Positions 26,950 to 37,113 of a stretch of DNA of 64,000 nucleotides are shown piece after piece. How positions within the stretch are numbered: position 1 is the stretch's first letter; each line of letters starts with the position of its first letter. Source of the DNA: Elusimicrobiota bacterium (GTDB lineage: Bacteria; Elusimicrobiota; Elusimicrobia; FEN-1173); contig JAEURZ010000005.1 of NCBI GenBank assembly GCA_016788905.1, positions 52,435-116,434 of the forward strand. Direction: 5' to 3'. Under the pieces are notes generated by a model. The model saw only the letters and a list, made by a program, of their open reading frames with translations. It was not told the origin of the DNA and did not search any database. The translations under genes and the position numbers were made by a program.

Positions 26950-29412
26950 TTAAGCGGCGATCAGACGCAGACGATCGGCGAGGGTCCGATAGGCTTGATG
27001 GGCCGGCAGGGTTGGGTTGGTCTTTACCAAGGCCAGAAGAGATTGATGCCAAATATCGAAATAAAGGTTTTCGGTGGCCCATAAAGCCAGGGACAAATCC
27101 ATCTCATCGGCTAACGCGAGAAGCTTCAGACACCCTTGAGCGCGTTCCAGAGAAGGGGTTTTAACAAACTCTTCCATTTGGACTTCAAGTTGCTTTTGAA
27201 CGATTTGTCCAATCCCCTCCCAGCACAATTTCACGTTGAAAGCCTTCGCCTCCTCATGAACCCGTCGCAAGGAAGCGGTCTGCGTCGGATCGGCTTCGAA
27301 CTGAACTAAACTTTGATGCAAATCCCGCCCTAAAACCGACTCCAACGCCAATCGGAAAGCGTGGGGCATTGGGTAAGCGGCTTTCAAAAGATAATTCATG
27401 AGCTTTTTATTTTCTTCCACCAACAACCGGTAGGTGCCTTCAAACCGCCCTAAAATATTTTCAATAACCGAACCCAATATTTTTCGCCGTTCTTCTAAAA
27501 AAAGGTCCTGCAAATCGTAGACCTTCGGGTCAAAATGTTTTGACAACAGGCTCAAGGCTTCGCTCACCGAGCCCGTTTTAAAAACGTCGACCAATCGATC
27601 CTGGACCACGCGAACGGTCGCGCGATCAGGAGAAACGCGAAGAACACATTGAAAATCATGCCCCCCCAGATGAATCACCGCGTAAGCGGCGTCCACCGTT
27701 TCCCATGTCAGCCGAGAGCGAACGCGAAGGTGTCCAACGGAAAGAGCCGTGCCCGCCGAACGTTCAATGCGCCGTTCTAAGAAATCGAAGTCAAAACAAT
27801 AAACAGTGCCCTTGTCTTTTTCTTCTCGCCAAACAGCCTGAAGGGCCTGATGAGCGGCCACCCGAGAAAGATCGGCAGAAACGGGCTTCACGAAGCGCCG
27901 ATAGACAACAGCGCCGTTTCCCATCTCCGGAAGGTTACTTTTCGCGTCCGCCAAACCGAGAACGAAATCCGCCTCCACGCGTTCTCCTTCTGGGAACGAC
28001 GCAGCGATCTGAACCGCCCGCGCCGCGGACATCAGAACAGAAGTGCTCTCCAACCCCGAGACTTCATCAAAGAACCACGCGCAACTGGTGAACATCAACA
28101 GTCGCTGCCGTTGCATTTCCAACAAACACAGGGCCTTGGTTTCGTCCGACTTCGAGAGTTTTTGTTGAGCGTGTTTTTCAAAAAAGCGCCGAACGCTTTC
28201 CTCGCTTCGATCCAAAACCACATCGATATAATCGTTTCGGGCCGCCCAGGGATCGCGCAAAACGATTGACGCGTTTTTTTCGTACAGACCATCCAGAGTT
28301 TCGGCCAACCGGTTCAGAGACTTTCGTAAGGGCCCCCGCCATTCTTGGTTCCAGTTCCCATGCCCCCCCAAACAGCATCCACAGTTGGATCGCCACCGTT
28401 CCACCCCATGGGCGCAACTCCATGAAGAATTTTCTTGAATCTGAACTTCCCAAGCGGGAGGAAATTTCTCGAGATATTCCCCGTAATTGGTCAGCCTCGC
28501 GGATCCCGATTCGCGAATCCGTTTGAGAGCGATGGCCAAGGCCATGTCGCCAAACCGGTGATGATGCCCATAGGATTCCCCGTCCGTGGCGATATTCATT
28601 AATTGGGGCCCCACCCGGTCCGATGAAAACCCAGAAAGCAAGCGTTTGGCAAAAACGTCCCCGCTTGACAACACCCCTTCGAAAGCCACCGCCCTGGAAA
28701 TGGGAGCGTCATAAAAAAACAGGGCCAATTCCACACCACGCGAGGATCGCCACAGATACGGGCGGCTTGGGTCTACCCGTCCCCCGGAAACATTTTCCCA
28801 TGCTCCTCCACCCGTCGGAGCGTCCCCCCCCCCTGGGCGATCCCCGGATCGACGAAGAGGCCGAACCGCGTGGGCTTGAGAAGGGGAAAGAATGGTAAAT
28901 TTGATGCCCTGGGCCGCAAGGGCTTCCAGGGATCCCGTGTCGGCGGCGGTTTCCGCCAACCACATTCCTTCAGGTTTACGCCCGAACCGACGTTCAAAAT
29001 CACGAATTCCCCATAGGATTTGGGTTTCCCGGTCCCGGGGAGAAGCCAACGGCATAATAATGTGATTATACACCTGGGCGAGGGCGTTCCCGTGACCCGA
29101 ACGGGCCTTTCGACTGGCGCGATCTGCTTCCACGATCCGCCGGTGGACATCTGGCTCCTTCTTCTCCATCCACGAAAGGAGAGTGGGTCCAAAATTAAAA
29201 CTGATCTCGCGATAGTTATCAACGATTTCCACGATTCTCCCCGCGTTGTCTAACACGCGGGAGGCAGCGTTCGGGCCGTAACACTCATGGGTAATGCGTT
29301 GGTTCCAATCGTGAAAAGGATGGGCGGAATCCTGAACTTCAATATCTTCAAGCCAAGGATTTTCTCGGGGGGGCTGGTAAAAATGACCGTGAAGGCAAAG
29401 GAAACGATCCAT
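26950..29412 (-). CDS. Glycoside hydrolase family 57 protein with DUF3536 domain
   Basis: An 820-residue GH57 enzyme of the DUF3536 type, acting on alpha-glucans. GH57 motifs are in order: HGHFYQPPRENP (residues 8-19), nucleophile E154 in GMWLAETA, and catalytic D277 in IATDGESYGHHH. The C-terminal 400 residues are helical and correspond to DUF3536. The exact activity (amylase, branching or 4-alpha-glucanotransferase) is not fixed by sequence. The ATG at 29412 has AAGG seven bases before it; the TTG one codon upstream is less likely. It follows glgC by nine bases, so it probably works in glycogen metabolism. Confidence 0.9.
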   Translation of the reverse strand: MDRFLCLHGHFYQPPRENPWLEDIEVQDSAHPFHDWNQRITHECYGPNAASRVLDNAGRIVEIVDNYREISFNFGPTLLSWMEKKEPDVHRRIVEADRASRKARSGHGNALAQVYNHIIMPLASPRDRETQILWGIRDFERRFGRKPEGMWLAETAADTGSLEALAAQGIKFTILSPSQAHAVRPLRRSGDRPGGGDAPTGGGAWENVSGGRVDPSRPYLWRSSRGVELALFFYDAPISRAVAFEGVLSSGDVFAKRLLSGFSSDRVGPQLMNIATDGESYGHHHRFGDMALAIALKRIRESGSARLTNYGEYLEKFPPAWEVQIQENSSWSCAHGVERWRSNCGCCLGGHGNWNQEWRGPLRKSLNRLAETLDGLYEKNASIVLRDPWAARNDYIDVVLDRSEESVRRFFEKHAQQKLSKSDETKALCLLEMQRQRLLMFTSCAWFFDEVSGLESTSVLMSAARAVQIAASFPEGERVEADFVLGLADAKSNLPEMGNGAVVYRRFVKPVSADLSRVAAHQALQAVWREEKDKGTVYCFDFDFLERRIERSAGTALSVGHLRVRSRLTWETVDAAYAVIHLGGHDFQCVLRVSPDRATVRVVQDRLVDVFKTGSVSEALSLLSKHFDPKVYDLQDLFLEERRKILGSVIENILGRFEGTYRLLVEENKKLMNYLLKAAYPMPHAFRLALESVLGRDLHQSLVQFEADPTQTASLRRVHEEAKAFNVKLCWEGIGQIVQKQLEVQMEEFVKTPSLERAQGCLKLLALADEMDLSLALWATENLYFDIWHQSLLALVKTNPTLPAHQAYRTLADRLRLIAA

Positions 29413-29421
29413 CAAGAAACC

Positions 29422-30654
29422 TTAGCGCTTCAAATGGGCCCACTTGCTTCGGCCACGCCGAATGGCCACGATGCCGGACTTGCTCACGTGGTATCCCGCT
29501 TTTTCGTCAGCGACGGGATCATGGCCGATGATCGTATTCTCGGGGAACACATTAAAACGATCGGCCACCACGCGGCTAAATCGGCTGTTTTTCCCAACGA
29601 CACAATGGTCCATCAAAATACTGTCTTCAACGACAGCCCCGGGCTCAATCACCACACCCCTTCCAATGACAGAGTGACGAACAAAAGCGTCGTTAATCAC
29701 CACGCCTTCACTTAATATGGAATCCTCCACCTGTCGTCCCAGAACACGGGCCGGGGGCCCATTGTAACGGCCCGCCATGACGGGCCAACTGTCGTTACTC
29801 AAATCCAGTCGAGGTTTTTCCCCCAAGAGGTCCATGTGGGCGGACCAAAAAGACTCTAAGGTCCCGACGTCTCGCCAATACCCCGGTTCTTCATATTCTT
29901 TTTGACCTGGCAAGGGCGCCGTTTTAAAATTGTAGGCATACACCCGGCATTTTTCCAGCAACCCTGGAATAATGTTTTTTCCGAAATCATGGCCCGAATC
30001 TTTGGCAAGATCCGCGGTTAACGCTTCTTCCAACACATCCCGATTGAAAATATAATTCCCCATGGACGAATAGGCAAAATCGGGATCGCCAGGCATCGGT
30101 TTGGGATTTTTAGGTTTTTCATCAAAGTCCGTGATCCGCCCGGTCTTGGAAACAGAGAGAATTCCAAATCCTTTTGCATCGGCCAAGGGGACGGGAAGGG
30201 CCGAAATCGTGACATGGGCCTGCTTCTCCACATGAAAAGCCAACATTTGCCCCACGTCCATTCGATAGATGTGATCGGCGCCAAAGACAGCCACATAATC
30301 CGGATCGAAATCCCGAATGAGGTTTAGGTTTTGCGACACCGCGTCGGCGGTACCGCGATACCACAACTCCCCCATACGCATTTGAGGCGGGACCACCGTA
30401 ATAAAGTGCCCCGGAACCAACCCTCGGTTGGACCAACTCATTCTCATATAATCGATCAGAGATTGCGATAAATATTGAACAAGGACGTACACCGAAAATA
30501 TTTCGGAATTGGCGAAATTACTTAACACGAAATCCACAATGCGGTATTTGCCGCCAAAGGGAACAGCGGGCTTCCCCCGTTCATTCGTCAAGGGCATTAA
30601 CCGCTCGCCCTTCCCGCCAGCCATAATAATTCCGAGGACTTTCGATCGAATCAT
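29422..30654 (-). CDS. glgC: Glucose-1-phosphate adenylyltransferase GlgC
   Basis: A 410-residue enzyme that makes ADP-glucose from ATP and glucose-1-phosphate, the committed step of glycogen synthesis. The nucleotide-binding start IIMAGGKGERLMPLT, the KPAVPFGGKYRIVDF block and GTADAVSQN are diagnostic. A C-terminal left-handed beta-helix is indicated by the hexapeptide-like VVINDAFVRHSVIGRG region. It overlaps rluA by four bases (ATGA). GlgA is encoded at 50-51.7 kb. Confidence 0.96.
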   Translation of the reverse strand: MIRSKVLGIIMAGGKGERLMPLTNERGKPAVPFGGKYRIVDFVLSNFANSEIFSVYVLVQYLSQSLIDYMRMSWSNRGLVPGHFITVVPPQMRMGELWYRGTADAVSQNLNLIRDFDPDYVAVFGADHIYRMDVGQMLAFHVEKQAHVTISALPVPLADAKGFGILSVSKTGRITDFDEKPKNPKPMPGDPDFAYSSMGNYIFNRDVLEEALTADLAKDSGHDFGKNIIPGLLEKCRVYAYNFKTAPLPGQKEYEEPGYWRDVGTLESFWSAHMDLLGEKPRLDLSNDSWPVMAGRYNGPPARVLGRQVEDSILSEGVVINDAFVRHSVIGRGVVIEPGAVVEDSILMDHCVVGKNSRFSRVVADRFNVFPENTIIGHDPVADEKAGYHVSKSGIVAIRRGRSKWAHLKR

Positions 30655-31379
30655 TGAGTAGTTCCTCCTGTCCTGCCAAGATACACAATTTTAGGTTTTG
30701 AAACAATGTCGAAAATCGCAATAAAGGAGTTGGGGGGGCCACAAGAAATCGTGCGCGTTCCCCCTTCCGGATGGGGAAATTGAAGAACCGACGCGTGCAA
30801 CATTAACCGGGCAACCCCTCCGATGGGTCGAGGGGCAGGTCCGTAGAGGGGGTCCCCCAAAACCGGATGACCGTGTCCAGCCAAATGGGTCCGAATTTGG
30901 TGTCGACGCCCTGTGACGGGGCGCACGGCCAAAAGAGATCCCCCGCTCCAGCGGGCCAAGGTTTGGTATTCCGTTCGACTGGGTTTCCCCCGTGGATCCG
31001 GGGCCACGCGACCCGAACCAAACTCGCGAAGAGGGTTGGAAAGAACCCCCTCCGTAGGATTCGGCTCCCCTTGAACAACCGCCCGGTATTCCTTCCGCAC
31101 CTCTCGACGCTCAAAGGCTCTGCATAAAAAACGGTGCGCGTCCGGGTCTAAAGCGAAAAGGACTATCCCACTGGTTTCCCGATCAATCCGATGGACAACA
31201 AAGACCGGCCGCCCAAAAAATCCCAGACATTCGTCTTTTAAACACGGTATTGTATCCGGTGCCCGACCAGGAATAACCAACTGCCCCTCCGGCTTATGGA
31301 CAGCCAACACCCGGTTGTCCTGAAAGAGAACGGAAACGCTCAAGGGAGAACGGAAGGTTTCGGGGAAAGAAGACTCCAC
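30651..31379 (-). CDS. RluA-family RNA pseudouridine synthase
   Basis: A 242-residue enzyme that isomerises uridine in rRNA or tRNA. The catalytic aspartate is in HRIDRETSG, and GRRHQIRTHL and GDPLYG complete the signature. There is no S4 domain, so it is a short RluA type; the target position is unknown. The start is GTG, 40 bases inside the end of the cyclase gene. Its place in a signalling/glycogen operon seems incidental. Confidence 0.9.
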   Translation of the reverse strand: MESSFPETFRSPLSVSVLFQDNRVLAVHKPEGQLVIPGRAPDTIPCLKDECLGFFGRPVFVVHRIDRETSGIVLFALDPDAHRFLCRAFERREVRKEYRAVVQGEPNPTEGVLSNPLREFGSGRVAPDPRGKPSRTEYQTLARWSGGSLLAVRPVTGRRHQIRTHLAGHGHPVLGDPLYGPAPRPIGGVARLMLHASVLQFPHPEGGTRTISCGPPNSFIAIFDIVSKPKIVYLGRTGGTTQ

Positions 31380-32431
31380 AAGGGAACCGGCTCGGGAAAA
31401 CCAGCCAAATCCACAGGACCTTTTTCTTCCAGCCGAAAAAGAGATCGCACGCGATCCGCCGTGGTGGGCCCCATTAAGATCTCATGGGGCCCGCAGACCT
31501 TCTCAATCCGTGCGGCCAAGTTTACCGGGGACCCAATCACACTGTATTCCGTGCGAAGCTTCGTTCCCATACACCCCGCAATCACCTCGCCTGTATTCAA
31601 GGCAAAACCGACCGCCAAACCGTTTTCCCCAACTCCAGCGGGAGCCAAGAATTGAAACATTGTCCGCGCTTTGAGAGCGGCACACGCGGCGGCGGCGGCG
31701 TGATTGGGCATGTCCCGCGGAGCGCCAAAAATAGCCATCAACCCATCGCCCATAAACTTATTAACTTCCCCCCCCTCCGCCCGCACCGCGGAAACGAGGA
31801 CTTCAAAAATATTATTCAGCGCAAGAACGGCCTCTTCCGGTGAGACTCGCGAGGCAAAGGGAGTAAACCGCCGAACATCGGCAAAAAGGATTGTCACCTC
31901 TCGACGTGCCCCCCTCTTCCAAAAATCGTCGGGGTGATCCATCACAAAGTTCGCCACATCGGGAGTGGTGAATTGACCGAACAGATCTCGAACTTTTTGC
32001 ATGGAGGAAAGCTCTGTATAGGCCTTCTTTAATTCGGCCCTTAATGCTTTTTCGCTTTCCAGTTCTTTCGACAAACCGCGCTTAGCGGAACAACGGTCCA
32101 ACGACATGCGCAGCGTGTCCGGGGAAAAGGGCTTCACCAAGTAATCGTAGGCCCCTTCCCGAACCGCTTCAATAGCGGTAGACAAATCCGGAAACCCGGT
32201 CATAATAATGACGTCGCAATTGGATTTGGACCGGGCCACCCGCGTCAAATCCACTCCATTCGTTTTTCCCGGCATATCCAAATCGGTCAAAATGATTTCA
32301 AAATCTCCAGGCAAAAGAGCAAGGGCGGCGTCACCACTTGACGCCGTTTCAACGGTGTATCCGGCCTCTTTAAGGGTTCGGACAGCCAAGTCCCGCATAC
32401 TTTTTTCATCGTCAACGACCAATACTTTCAC
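31340..32431 (-). CDS. Receiver domain-class III nucleotidyl cyclase
   Basis: A 363-residue response regulator with a cyclase output. Receiver residues: D7/D8, phospho-acceptor D50 in ILTDLDMPG and K100 in LVKPF. A helical linker follows to about residue 160. The class III catalytic domain has metal site ILFADVRRFT, the VNKFMGDGLMAIFG block and EYSVIGSPVNLAARIE. The probable purine-selecting pair (Lys in VNKF, Ser in EYSV) resembles the class IIIb arrangement, so cAMP is the likely product; this is an inference. The GTG start overlaps the hybrid kinase by four bases, making a direct signalling operon. Confidence 0.88.
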   Translation of the reverse strand: MKVLVVDDEKSMRDLAVRTLKEAGYTVETASSGDAALALLPGDFEIILTDLDMPGKTNGVDLTRVARSKSNCDVIIMTGFPDLSTAIEAVREGAYDYLVKPFSPDTLRMSLDRCSAKRGLSKELESEKALRAELKKAYTELSSMQKVRDLFGQFTTPDVANFVMDHPDDFWKRGARREVTILFADVRRFTPFASRVSPEEAVLALNNIFEVLVSAVRAEGGEVNKFMGDGLMAIFGAPRDMPNHAAAAACAALKARTMFQFLAPAGVGENGLAVGFALNTGEVIAGCMGTKLRTEYSVIGSPVNLAARIEKVCGPHEILMGPTTADRVRSLFRLEEKGPVDLAGFPEPVPLWSLLSPKPSVLP

Positions 32432-34377
32432 GATGAGCTCCCTCCCTCTTGGACCGGTTGATCTGTGGACCCATCGATCGTTTGCCTAACTTTTTGTACC
32501 AAATCTCGTGGCCGGAAAGGTTTACCAAGGAAGGAAGACTGAACCTCCCGCAGGATACTGTTCCGGGTGTCTGACTCCATATAACCCGATAGATAGAGAA
32601 CCTTTGTCAAGGGAAAAGCCGCCACAAATTGGCGCGCCAATTCCGTCCCCGTCATCCCGTTCATCACCACATCCGTAACGAGGATATCCACCGCCAAGGA
32701 ATTATCCCGAACCATTCGTAACGCCTCTTCCCCACTCGCGGCCTCGAGAACCTGATAGCCACTCGCCGCCAATACCCGCGCCGCAAGGGTGCGGACCGAT
32801 CGATCATCTTCCACCAACAAAACCGTTTCGTTTCCCTTAAAGAACTCATCGGTCTCCGTGCTTTTTTCCTGAACGGAAAGGACCTCTTCTACCCTTGGGA
32901 AATAAAGGCGAAACGACGTCCCCTCCCCCACATTCGTGGTGACCCGGATATGGCCCCCCGATTGATGGACAATCCCGTAAACGGTGGACAAGCCCAAGCC
33001 CGTTCCTCGTCCCTTTTCTTTGGTGGTAAAAAAAGGCTCATACAGGTGGGCCATTGTGGCGGGATCCATTCCGGTCCCGGAATCGGTCACAATAAGTATG
33101 GAGTAGGCCCCCCTGGGGACTTCCTCTCCGTCCACCATATCCCGATTGGATGTTTCTATGGTTAAGGTCCCGCCTTTCGGCATGGCGTCCCGCGCGTTGA
33201 CGCTCAAGTTTAATAACACTTGCTCCAACTGACCCATATCCACTCGAACGCGATACAATTCTTTTTCCCGAACCGTTTTAAGTTGAATATCTTCACCGAT
33301 CAGGCGCCGCAACATTTTTTCCAAGTTCGTCACCACTTGATTCATATCCAAGACCGTGGGTTGGGTGATTTGCCGCCGACTGAAGGCCAACAGTTGCTGG
33401 GTTAACGTCGCGGCCCGCCCGGCGGTCTCTTTAATTTCCTCCACATCGGATCGACGGGGATCCATCCGATCCAATGACCGCAGCAGAAGGTCACTGTACC
33501 CGTTAATGGCGGTCAATAAATTATTAAAATCGTGGGCCACGCCACCGGCCAACCGCCCCACCGCTTCCATTTTTTGCGCTTGGCGGACTTGATCTTCCAA
33601 TCGTTTCCGTTCTTCAATGTCTCGCGCCACAACGACCGCCTTAACCGGGACTCCTTTTTCATCGATCGCCCAATTGATGACGGACTCAAACAACCGCCAA
33701 GCCCCTTCTTTGATTTTGTAGCGAAATTGAACTGTCCGATCGGTTTGGGATTCCAACGCCACATGAAACGCTTCCCGCGCCACCGTCCGATCATCCGGAT
33801 GAACCAACGAAAAAGCCTTCTTCCCCAAGAGCTCTTCAGGATCGAGTCCCAAGGAGCGTTTAAACGAAGGGTTCGCGTAGATAAACTGGCCTTTTTGATC
33901 CAAAAGATAAATAAGATCCAACGTGTGTTCAGCGATCAACCGAACCTGGGCTTCCTGGGCACGAAGATTTTTTTCGGCCATTTCCTTGGCACGGCGAATG
34001 TCACGCCCTTTCACCGCGTTCAACACAGCGGACGGCAACCGACGAAGTGTTGATTTTAAAATAAAGTCGTCGGCCCCCCGTTTCATGCACTCCACCGCGA
34101 TCTCTTCCGATTGAGCCCCCGTCACCAACACAAAGGGCACGTCCGGCCTGTAGCGTCGCAGAATCCCCATGGCTTCCATGGCATCAAACTGAGGAAGGGC
34201 GAAATCGCACAGGACGATGTCCGGCGCGAAGTCCTTCACTTCCTTTAAAAAGCTCTCTCGGTTGTCGGCCCAACACGACTCAAAGAGAACCTTCGCTTGA
34301 GTGAGCTCGTGTTCAATAAGTTCCCGATCCTCGGGACGATCTTCCACAATCAAAATGCGAAACTTTTCGTGTTTCAT
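32428..34377 (-). CDS. Hybrid sensor kinase: receiver-PAS-HisKA-HATPase-receiver
   Basis: A 649-residue cytoplasmic hybrid kinase. N-terminal receiver (phospho-acceptor in IVLCDFALP, lysine in FILKS), PAS domain at about 145-265 (AEHTLDLIYLLDQKGQFIYA), HisKA with the phospho-histidine in GGVAHDFNNLL, ATPase domain with N box LNLSVNARDAM and G boxes DSGTGM and GRGTGLGL, and a C-terminal receiver (LVTDVVMNG). No membrane segment. The overlapping genes on either side (a membrane kinase and a receiver-cyclase) suggest one phosphorelay. Confidence 0.9.
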   Translation of the reverse strand: MKHEKFRILIVEDRPEDRELIEHELTQAKVLFESCWADNRESFLKEVKDFAPDIVLCDFALPQFDAMEAMGILRRYRPDVPFVLVTGAQSEEIAVECMKRGADDFILKSTLRRLPSAVLNAVKGRDIRRAKEMAEKNLRAQEAQVRLIAEHTLDLIYLLDQKGQFIYANPSFKRSLGLDPEELLGKKAFSLVHPDDRTVAREAFHVALESQTDRTVQFRYKIKEGAWRLFESVINWAIDEKGVPVKAVVVARDIEERKRLEDQVRQAQKMEAVGRLAGGVAHDFNNLLTAINGYSDLLLRSLDRMDPRRSDVEEIKETAGRAATLTQQLLAFSRRQITQPTVLDMNQVVTNLEKMLRRLIGEDIQLKTVREKELYRVRVDMGQLEQVLLNLSVNARDAMPKGGTLTIETSNRDMVDGEEVPRGAYSILIVTDSGTGMDPATMAHLYEPFFTTKEKGRGTGLGLSTVYGIVHQSGGHIRVTTNVGEGTSFRLYFPRVEEVLSVQEKSTETDEFFKGNETVLLVEDDRSVRTLAARVLAASGYQVLEAASGEEALRMVRDNSLAVDILVTDVVMNGMTGTELARQFVAAFPLTKVLYLSGYMESDTRNSILREVQSSFLGKPFRPRDLVQKVRQTIDGSTDQPVQEGGSSS

Positions 34378-36188
34378 AGGGGAGGTGTCCGAAGAGAAAA
34401 ATAAAATGTCGCGCCTTCCTGGGGCCGACTTTCAGCCCACACGCGCCCGCCATGCTTAAGAACAATTCGATGAACGATGGCCAAACCCACCCCCGTCCCC
34501 GCGAATTGAGAACTCCCGTGTAACCGTTGAAACACTTGGAAAAGCTTTCCGGCAAAATGAGGGTCAAACCCAACCCCATTGTCTTTCACGAAATAGGCCG
34601 TTTCACCGTTAATCATTTCGACACCGATTTCAATCACCGCGTGGGGAAGGCGTGAAGTATATTTGAGCGCGTTTTCAATCAAGTTGGTCCAAACCTGGCG
34701 AACCATCGCGTTGTCCCCCCTCGCGTTGGGCATAGGACGAATGGTCACATCAATGCTTCGGGGAAGGGGCGGCGTGGTTAAATCCTGGTAAACTTCCCGG
34801 GCCATTTCCCCCATATTCAATTCGATCCCCACTACTTCTTGACGGCCCAACCTGGAAAAAGCCAAAAGATCATCAATGAGTTGGGCCATGTGTTTTGAAT
34901 TTTTAACCACCAACCCCAAAATCCGCCGTCCTTCCGGAAGAAGGGAAGACGCGTGTTCATTGAGGAGGATCTGCGAAAACCCATCGATCGCCCGGAGCGG
35001 GGCTCGCAGGTCATGGGAGATGGAAAACCCAAAGGACTCCAGCTGCCGGTTGGCTTCTTCCAACTCCCGTGTCCGAAGTTCCACTTTATTTTCAAGATTT
35101 TGGCGCGCCTCTTCCAGCTCTTTGTTGCGTCGTTCCAGACCTTCGGCCATGGTATCGATGGCCCTGGCCAAATCGGCCAGTTCACCAGACTGAACCCCAA
35201 TCCCGGTGCGCGCGGAAAGGTTTCCCGCACGCAACTGCCCTGTGGTCGCCAAAAGACTGTGCACGTGCCGTGTAATAAAATACCCTCCCACCCGTCCGCA
35301 CAACGCCGCCGCAATTAAAAGAGAAAAAGCCAACCACCCCAAATTTTTATACAAACGCCATCGCGCCATACGAAAAAGATCATCGAGATGAATATCCATA
35401 ATCACCCGCAACCCCGAAAGGGGCCGCGTCCGGACGGGCGCGATTGAACAAAGACGATCCCCGGACCGAAAACTGGCGACCGACCCCGGAAGCGAATCGC
35501 CACCAGAAAAAGGGTGCGTTTGCCCTAAATCAGAACTTTGAGAAGATCCCAACACGGTCCCATTTCGGTCCACCAGAGCCAGTCTCGCCCCCATGTGGTA
35601 AACACGGTCATCAATCAAGGGGGAGAGAAATTGCAAGTCAAACGCGACAAACACAACACGATCGATTTTTCCTTCGGAATTGACAATGGGTTGAGCGCAA
35701 ACAATGGTAGGATCTTTCGTGAACCGACCGGACTGATAGTCCCCCACCGAAAAACGGCCGCTCTCCATCACACGCTGAAAGTAGGCCCGATCTCCCACAT
35801 GCGTGGGCCCGGTGAACGGAAGGGCACTTGCCCAAAGAGACCCGTCCGCCTTGGCCACTCCCAAATTGTCCAAATGGGGATAATTGGTGAGATATTTCGC
35901 CAAGGTTCTTTCACAAGATTTCCTGTCCCCCGATTGGATTTTCTCCACCTGGGAAAGGGCGATCAATACCTGTCGGGCACTTTCAAATCGGCCCTCATAG
36001 GTCTCCGCGGCGACCCGCACCGAAACTTCCGCCTGCCGTGAGGCTTCCAACAATTCCTGCTGTTCTCGACCGATATGGTCGTGCAAAATAGCCAAGACAG
36101 CGGGCACAAACGACACCGCCACCACCAAGGCCAACCTCGCCCGGAGGCTGGAAAAAATATGTTTGAAACGACCCCAAAAGACAATCAC
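34374..36188 (-). CDS. Membrane sensor histidine kinase with extracytoplasmic dCache-like domain and HAMP
   Basis: A 604-residue kinase. Membrane segments at about residues 17-35 and 275-300 bracket a Cache-type sensor (GVAKADGSLWASALP, YFQRVMESGRFSVGDY). HAMP (TGQLRAGNLSARTG) and a coiled coil lead to HisKA with the histidine in FSISHDLRAPLRA and the ATPase domain (NLIENALKYT, DNGVGFDP, GTGVGLAI). The kinase core resembles the phytochrome-like group. The start is GTG with GGGAG six bases upstream. It is first in the operon and likely senses a small external molecule; ligand unknown. Confidence 0.9.
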   Translation of the reverse strand: MIVFWGRFKHIFSSLRARLALVVAVSFVPAVLAILHDHIGREQQELLEASRQAEVSVRVAAETYEGRFESARQVLIALSQVEKIQSGDRKSCERTLAKYLTNYPHLDNLGVAKADGSLWASALPFTGPTHVGDRAYFQRVMESGRFSVGDYQSGRFTKDPTIVCAQPIVNSEGKIDRVVFVAFDLQFLSPLIDDRVYHMGARLALVDRNGTVLGSSQSSDLGQTHPFSGGDSLPGSVASFRSGDRLCSIAPVRTRPLSGLRVIMDIHLDDLFRMARWRLYKNLGWLAFSLLIAAALCGRVGGYFITRHVHSLLATTGQLRAGNLSARTGIGVQSGELADLARAIDTMAEGLERRNKELEEARQNLENKVELRTRELEEANRQLESFGFSISHDLRAPLRAIDGFSQILLNEHASSLLPEGRRILGLVVKNSKHMAQLIDDLLAFSRLGRQEVVGIELNMGEMAREVYQDLTTPPLPRSIDVTIRPMPNARGDNAMVRQVWTNLIENALKYTSRLPHAVIEIGVEMINGETAYFVKDNGVGFDPHFAGKLFQVFQRLHGSSQFAGTGVGLAIVHRIVLKHGGRVWAESRPQEGATFYFSLRTPPL

Positions 36189-36255
36189 ATGGATCTCCCT
36201 TTCTCCTCAAATTTATATCCCCCCAAAGGGAGGATGTCAAGGAGGAATAGTCGAA

Positions 36256-37113
36256 TCAGGGTCGTTCGGGATGAATGATTTTAAAGGTAGGGTTCTTGGG
36301 AATCAAACGCCGGGCCCAGGCCAACCGAAAAAGAGTCCGAAGAGCTCGTTCGCCCTCCGGTCCCATGTCCAGAGTATCCTGGTTCACATACATTTTAACA
36401 AACCGCTCCCCGACCGTAGCGTTGACCCCTCGCCCATACCGTAACGCGTAGGCCACCGCCTCTTTTTTATTCTGATAGGCAAATTCGATGCTTTTTTTCA
36501 GAAGAGTGGCCATCCGTCGGGCTTCCGGCAACCCCATGTCTTTGCGAACCACATCCAACCCCAGCGGGATCGGCAACCCCGTTTGATCGTGCCACCAGCG
36601 GCCAAGATCCATAACCTTCACCAACCCCTGTTTCGCAAAAGTGATTTGGCTCTCATGAATCACCAACCCCGCGTCCACCTTCCCTTTCCGAACCGCGTCG
36701 GGGATTTTATCAAACCGAGTGTCCACAGCCATGAACCCTGGATGAGCCAACCGCAACAACAAGAGAGCCGTTGTTTCCGGCCCCGGCGTGGCGATACGAA
36801 GGGCGGACCAATCCTTGGCCGCCAGGTCACGTTTCCGATCCGCCCGACAGACCAACACCGGCCCGTACCCGCGCCCCACAGACGCCCCCACAGAGAGGAT
36901 ATAATACTTGTCGGCAATTGAAGGGTACGCCCCAGTGGAAACCGCGGTCACCTGGTGCAACCCCTTCCGGGCGTCGCGGTTCAGGGATTGAATATCTTTC
37001 AACACATGGCGCACCCGCCATCCCTCAGGAAGAATCCCCCCCTTCACCATCCCAAAAAACATGAAAGCATCGTCCGGGTCCGGACTGTGGGCCACACTCA
37101 CCAATCGTTTCAT
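36256..37113 (-). CDS. mqnD: 1,4-dihydroxy-6-naphthoate synthase MqnD
   Basis: A 285-residue enzyme that converts cyclic dehypoxanthinyl futalosine to 1,4-dihydroxy-6-naphthoate. The start VAHSPDPDDAFMFFG and TAVSTGAYPSIA match the family, as do the phosphate-type fold blocks ATPGPETTALLLLR and VDAGLVIHESQITF. The ATG at 37113 overlaps the Rieske gene stop (ATGA); a longer reading upstream runs into that gene and looks artificial. With mqnA/mqnC at the window start this gives the futalosine route, spread over two loci. Confidence 0.94.
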   Translation of the reverse strand: MKRLVSVAHSPDPDDAFMFFGMVKGGILPEGWRVRHVLKDIQSLNRDARKGLHQVTAVSTGAYPSIADKYYILSVGASVGRGYGPVLVCRADRKRDLAAKDWSALRIATPGPETTALLLLRLAHPGFMAVDTRFDKIPDAVRKGKVDAGLVIHESQITFAKQGLVKVMDLGRWWHDQTGLPIPLGLDVVRKDMGLPEARRMATLLKKSIEFAYQNKKEAVAYALRYGRGVNATVGERFVKMYVNQDTLDMGPEGERALRTLFRLAWARRLIPKNPTFKIIHPERP

